Shown one piece after another: positions 5,194 to 7,097 of a stretch of 7,097 nucleotides of DNA (its first letter is position 1; each line of letters starts with the position of its first letter). The translations under genes and the position numbers were made by a program. The notes below the pieces were generated by a model that was given only the letters and a program-made list of their open reading frames with translations, was not told where the DNA came from and made no database searches. The stretch is taken from the NCBI GenBank assembly GCA_945787595.1, contig CALZJV010000355.1:1-7097 (forward strand), read 5' to 3'. The DNA comes from an uncultured Desulfobacterales bacterium. GTDB lineage: Bacteria > Desulfobacterota > Desulfobacteria > Desulfobacterales > JAFDCJ01.

Positions 5194-5781
5194 ATGGGTA
5201 AATGGATGAATAAAACGATAAACCCGTCGGTTGTGCCGGAATCCGTAGACCATATTCATATCGCGGACCTGGCGCGCCTTGCAGAAGGAGCAGTCGATGG
5301 GGCCGAAAGACAGCGCTTGATCGGTCATCTCAACCGGTGCCAAAGATGCTATCAAATCCTCCAAGAAACCCTTAAGGACGTGTCTGCCGAAACGACCCTG
5401 CAACCCGGATCGGTTCCCTGGTGGAGAACCCGAATGTTCTATGCTCTGGCGGTCTCCATCGTGCTGGTCTTACTTATCGGCGGCCCCCTTGCGATTAAGC
5501 ATTGGACCCAACACCCTCCGGTCATTTTGGCCTCACTGGATTTGGATCAGGCCTTAAAGGATATCCTGCTGGAAGATGATACCCTCAAGTGGGAAAAGAA
5601 AGAGCGTGTAAACCGGCTGTTGACTGCTTTGCAGCAAAGAGGGCTTGCGGTGAAAGATCTGAATCTTGTTTTGCTTTCAAAACCCTACTATCAGAAAAAA
5701 AGCCTGTTCGGCCCTAAAGAGGTCCTGCATATTCGTATTGATAATAAGGTGGCTTATCTGGAGGTAACGGAGAAGGACTAA
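5194..5781 (+). CDS. Zinc-finger (zf-HC2) membrane anti-sigma factor, second pair
   Basis: This 195-residue protein has a cytoplasmic ZAS-type zinc finger, H45-x3-C49-x2-C52, with histidines H20 and H22 upstream as possible further ligands. One transmembrane helix spans about 81-100. A roughly 95-residue C-terminal domain is predicted outside the membrane. It mixes charged helices (115-150) with a beta-like end (177-193) and does not resemble the tail of the other anti-sigma factor in this window. AGAGG seven bases before the ATG at 5194 supports the start. It follows the atypical sigma gene on the same strand, so it very probably restrains that protein. The different sensor tail suggests the two pairs respond to different signals. 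Function is by domain and context; the partner assignment is inferred. Confidence 0.82.
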   Translation: MGKWMNKTINPSVVPESVDHIHIADLARLAEGAVDGAERQRLIGHLNRCQRCYQILQETLKDVSAETTLQPGSVPWWRTRMFYALAVSIVLVLLIGGPLAIKHWTQHPPVILASLDLDQALKDILLEDDTLKWEKKERVNRLLTALQQRGLAVKDLNLVLLSKPYYQKKSLFGPKEVLHIRIDNKVAYLEVTEKD

Positions 5782-5935
5782 TTGTTTTTGGATGTATTTG
5801 ATTAATTTTAGAGCATATCACAACTTCTAAAGAATTCCGGATAGTCTCAATATCTGTAGTGCGATGAATTAGTGCATAATGAATTGATGACCGGACAATA
5901 TCAGGCCTCATATCAACTATGGTCTACCTATAAAC

Positions 5936-5954
5936 TCATATGTTTGACATATGA
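5936..5954 (+). terminator. Small AT-rich hairpin, weak terminator or operator
   Basis: TCATATG (5936-5942) and CATATGA (5948-5954) pair perfectly around a five-base loop and are followed by ATTTTCC. The stem is AT-rich and the T-tract short, so termination would be weak. A dyad of this size could also be a repressor site, lying 15 bases before a TTGACA box. Confidence 0.3.
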
Positions 5955-5968
5955 ATTTTCCGACCTTA

Positions 5969-5999
5969 TTGACAAATCACAATTATTCCTTACTAATAT
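5969..5999 (+). promoter_or_regulatory. Candidate promoter for the 101-residue protein gene
   Basis: A perfect TTGACA (5969-5974) is followed after 19 bases by TAATAT (5994-5999; 4 of 6 consensus positions). The spacing is slightly long. It would give an untranslated leader of about 105 bases containing the inverted repeat at 6066-6094. Confidence 0.35.
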
Positions 6000-6065
6000 T
6001 AAACACCACAATGTGGCTTTTTCCTATCATCCATAATTAGCAAAAAATGAATTATAAACTTTTGA

Positions 6066-6094
6066 TATTTCATCACTATTTTTATGATGAAATA
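6066..6094 (+). promoter_or_regulatory. 10-bp perfect inverted repeat in the leader before the next gene
   Basis: TATTTCATCA (6066-6075) and TGATGAAATA (6085-6094) are exact reverse complements with a nine-base loop. The second arm ends six bases before the AGGAG ribosome binding site of the gene at 6111. It could be an operator or an mRNA hairpin controlling translation; the sequence alone does not decide. Confidence 0.5.
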
Positions 6095-6110
6095 GCATCA
6101 GGAGAACCAA

Positions 6111-6416
6111 ATGATTGTCCATCAGAGGGAAATCGGTTACGGTGAGAATTACCCGGTGTTTTTCGAGGCGCTCGTCAAGGTCAAGGCATATCTGGAAAAA
6201 AAATATCCTGAAGTCTCGGTGGAGCTCATGTACAATCTGGCAGGAAAGAGAGGCCGGGCAACGATTCAGACGCGCTATCCTTCGCTGGCCGACTACGAGC
6301 GAATCGATGCCGAAGCGGACAACGACGAGGAGTATTCCAAGCTGCTCGAGTCTACCATAGGCGCTGGCGCGGACCCGCCCGTAGATCAGTTCTATCGCGT
6401 AATTCAAAGCCCGTAG
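6111..6416 (+). CDS. Small NIPSNAP-like / dimeric alpha-beta barrel protein
   Basis: This 101-residue, probably cytoplasmic protein has no signal peptide or membrane helix. Its pattern is beta strand (1-8), amphipathic helix (12-34, charged with Lys/Glu), strand (36-43), strand (48-55), helix with the motif YPSLADYERIDAEADNDEE (56-74), then a short tail. This matches ferredoxin-like dimeric alpha-beta barrel proteins such as NIPSNAP and related small families. AGGAG (6100-6104) six bases before the ATG is a good ribosome binding site. Codon third positions look richer in G/C than the flanking DNA, which sets the gene apart from the AT-rich spacer. A longer open frame on the opposite strand across this gene lacks these features. 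Catalytic or binding role unknown; fold assignment is by pattern only. Confidence 0.7.
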   Translation: MIVHQREIGYGENYPVFFEALVKVKAYLEKKYPEVSVELMYNLAGKRGRATIQTRYPSLADYERIDAEADNDEEYSKLLESTIGAGADPPVDQFYRVIQSP

Positions 6417-6876
6417 CCACATTTGCCGCTTAGATACTACCGCGAAAAATCCCATATACTGCGGTTGGCCGCCGGTATGGAGACGGTAGCGGGTAGACGC
6501 TGCGCATGTATATTTAGACACAGAAATCCACACGGTTGGTTAGCTGCCTCGTATACAGCGTACATCTCCAACAGAGTTGGAATTATCAGGGTCCGCTAAA
6601 ATTTGTGATATCACCTTTCCCGATTCTTAGACGCCGGCTGACGCTAACTGCTATCTATCCAAAGCAGAGGGCACCTTGGTTTTATTGTGATATCCATTTG
6701 ATTCACAACATTTTCAAATAGTTACGATACTGGCAAGAAACCCCTCAACTTGTGGATGTCCAGTTCCTGGCAGGACTTTGGATTCTCTGTTGGGAGATCT
6801 GGTAGCTGCCCAACAAATCGTTGCACTTGCTGCCTAATTTTGGTTTCTATTCATACTTGAAAAGGAGGTATGTCGA
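6417..6876. other. 460-base gap with no convincing gene
   Basis: No frame on either strand combines a ribosome binding site, a start and protein-like sequence. Visible structure is minor: a TCCAAC-AGA-GTTGGA hairpin at 6567-6581 (six-bp stem, followed by ATTATC, so not a clear terminator), the perfect palindrome GTGATATCAC at 6605-6614, and a TTGTGA...TCACAA pair at 6685-6708 with a 12-base gap. The word TTGTGATATC occurs twice (near 6603 and 6685). A decayed gene cannot be excluded. Confidence 0.5.
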
Positions 6877-7097
6877 ATGATTATTCGATTGGTCACGTAC
6901 CATGCACTAGACGGCAAAGATGTCGAGCGTTGGATGCAAACTAGTGCATTAGAGCTACGTTGTGTCAAGGGTATGAGACATTTGGAATTTATCCGTTCCA
7001 AAACTAATTCATCTCAATATGGGGCTATAATGCACTTCAGGACTATTGAAGATCTGGACAATTATAAAAGCAAGGAGTCCGGAACCTACCAGACACT
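6877..7097 (+). CDS. Start of a small antibiotic-biosynthesis-monooxygenase-like protein, cut by the window end
   Basis: Seventy-three complete codons are present with no stop before the window ends. The strong AAAGGAGGT at 6861-6869 lies seven bases before the ATG, so the start is well supported. The visible protein begins with a beta strand (MIIRLVTYHA) and then a helix with DVERWMQTSALELR. Next come a strand pair around GMRHLEFIRS and YGAIMHFRT, and then a helix with IEDLDNY. This strand-helix-strand-strand-helix order and the DLDNY position are typical of dimeric alpha-beta barrel proteins such as the ABM or EthD-like families. It may be functionally linked to the similar small protein at 6111-6416, though 460 bases separate them. 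Fold likely; activity unknown. Confidence 0.65.
   Translation, partial: MIIRLVTYHALDGKDVERWMQTSALELRCVKGMRHLEFIRSKTNSSQYGAIMHFRTIEDLDNYKSKESGTYQT

Larger units (their letters stand above)
5782..6110. other. AT-rich spacer with two hairpins, no gene
   Basis: This 329-base stretch follows the second anti-sigma gene and is visibly richer in A and T than its neighbours. No reading frame in it has a ribosome binding site or protein-like pattern. It contains a small hairpin at 5936-5954, a candidate promoter at 5969-5999 and a 10-bp inverted repeat at 6066-6094, just before the next gene. Confidence 0.65.

Noticed and set aside
5714..5911. 65-codon minus-strand frame at the end of the second anti-sigma gene
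   Set aside because: It overlaps the anti-sigma tail antisense, has no ribosome binding site, and shows no convincing family pattern.
6027..6533. 168-codon open frame on the minus strand over the small protein at 6111
   Set aside because: It lacks a ribosome binding site, its residue pattern is not protein-like, and it is antisense to a shorter frame that has a good ribosome binding site and a recognisable alpha-beta pattern.
6685..6708. CRP-type site TGTGA...TCACA
   Set aside because: The half-sites are farther apart than the 6-base spacing of a CRP/FNR-like site.

Overview
The window looks like chromosomal DNA of a Gram-negative, respiring bacterium, with roughly balanced base composition. 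A delta-type group (Desulfobacterota or relatives) is my best guess. The reasons are a c-type cytochrome with a Sec signal, a cytochrome b561, two ECF sigma/zinc-finger anti-sigma pairs, and spacers packed with short palindromic words. The taxonomic call is inference.

Left part (1-1524): a membrane cytochrome b561 (+) and a periplasmic cytochrome c' (-) converge on a 300-base spacer holding two different short tandem repeats and a long-range inverted repeat. A perfect 22-bp inverted repeat lies between the cytochrome c' gene and the next operon.

Centre (1747-5781): this is the regulatory core. On the minus strand, an ECF sigma factor (GTG start), a zf-HC2 anti-sigma factor and a DUF3106 periplasmic repeat protein form a tight operon with overlapping or nearly abutting genes. 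Upstream of it, also on minus, is a secreted protein with 23 histidines in about 132 mature residues. Diverging from that on plus is a second pair: an atypical sigma factor with about 110 residues between regions 2 and 4, then another single-pass zf-HC2 anti-sigma factor. Both anti-sigma factors have a cytoplasmic H-x3-C-x2-C finger, one membrane helix and a different C-terminal tail predicted to lie outside the membrane. I infer a paired envelope-stress or metal-stress module: tail senses, finger holds sigma, and the DUF3106 and His-rich proteins act in the periplasm. Good sigma70-like promoters precede both sigma genes. The -35 box of the first lies inside the 16-bp arm of a nested inverted repeat.

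Right part (5782-7097): an AT-rich spacer with two hairpins, a 101-residue protein resembling NIPSNAP/dimeric alpha-beta barrel proteins, 460 bases with no convincing gene, and the start of a second small protein of the same broad fold type that runs off the window.

No tRNA, rRNA, CRISPR array, transposase or integrase was seen. The most unusual items are the atypical sigma factor, the His-rich repeat protein between the two sigma systems, the exact 18-residue periodicity of the DUF3106 protein, and the nested inverted repeat at the first sigma promoter.
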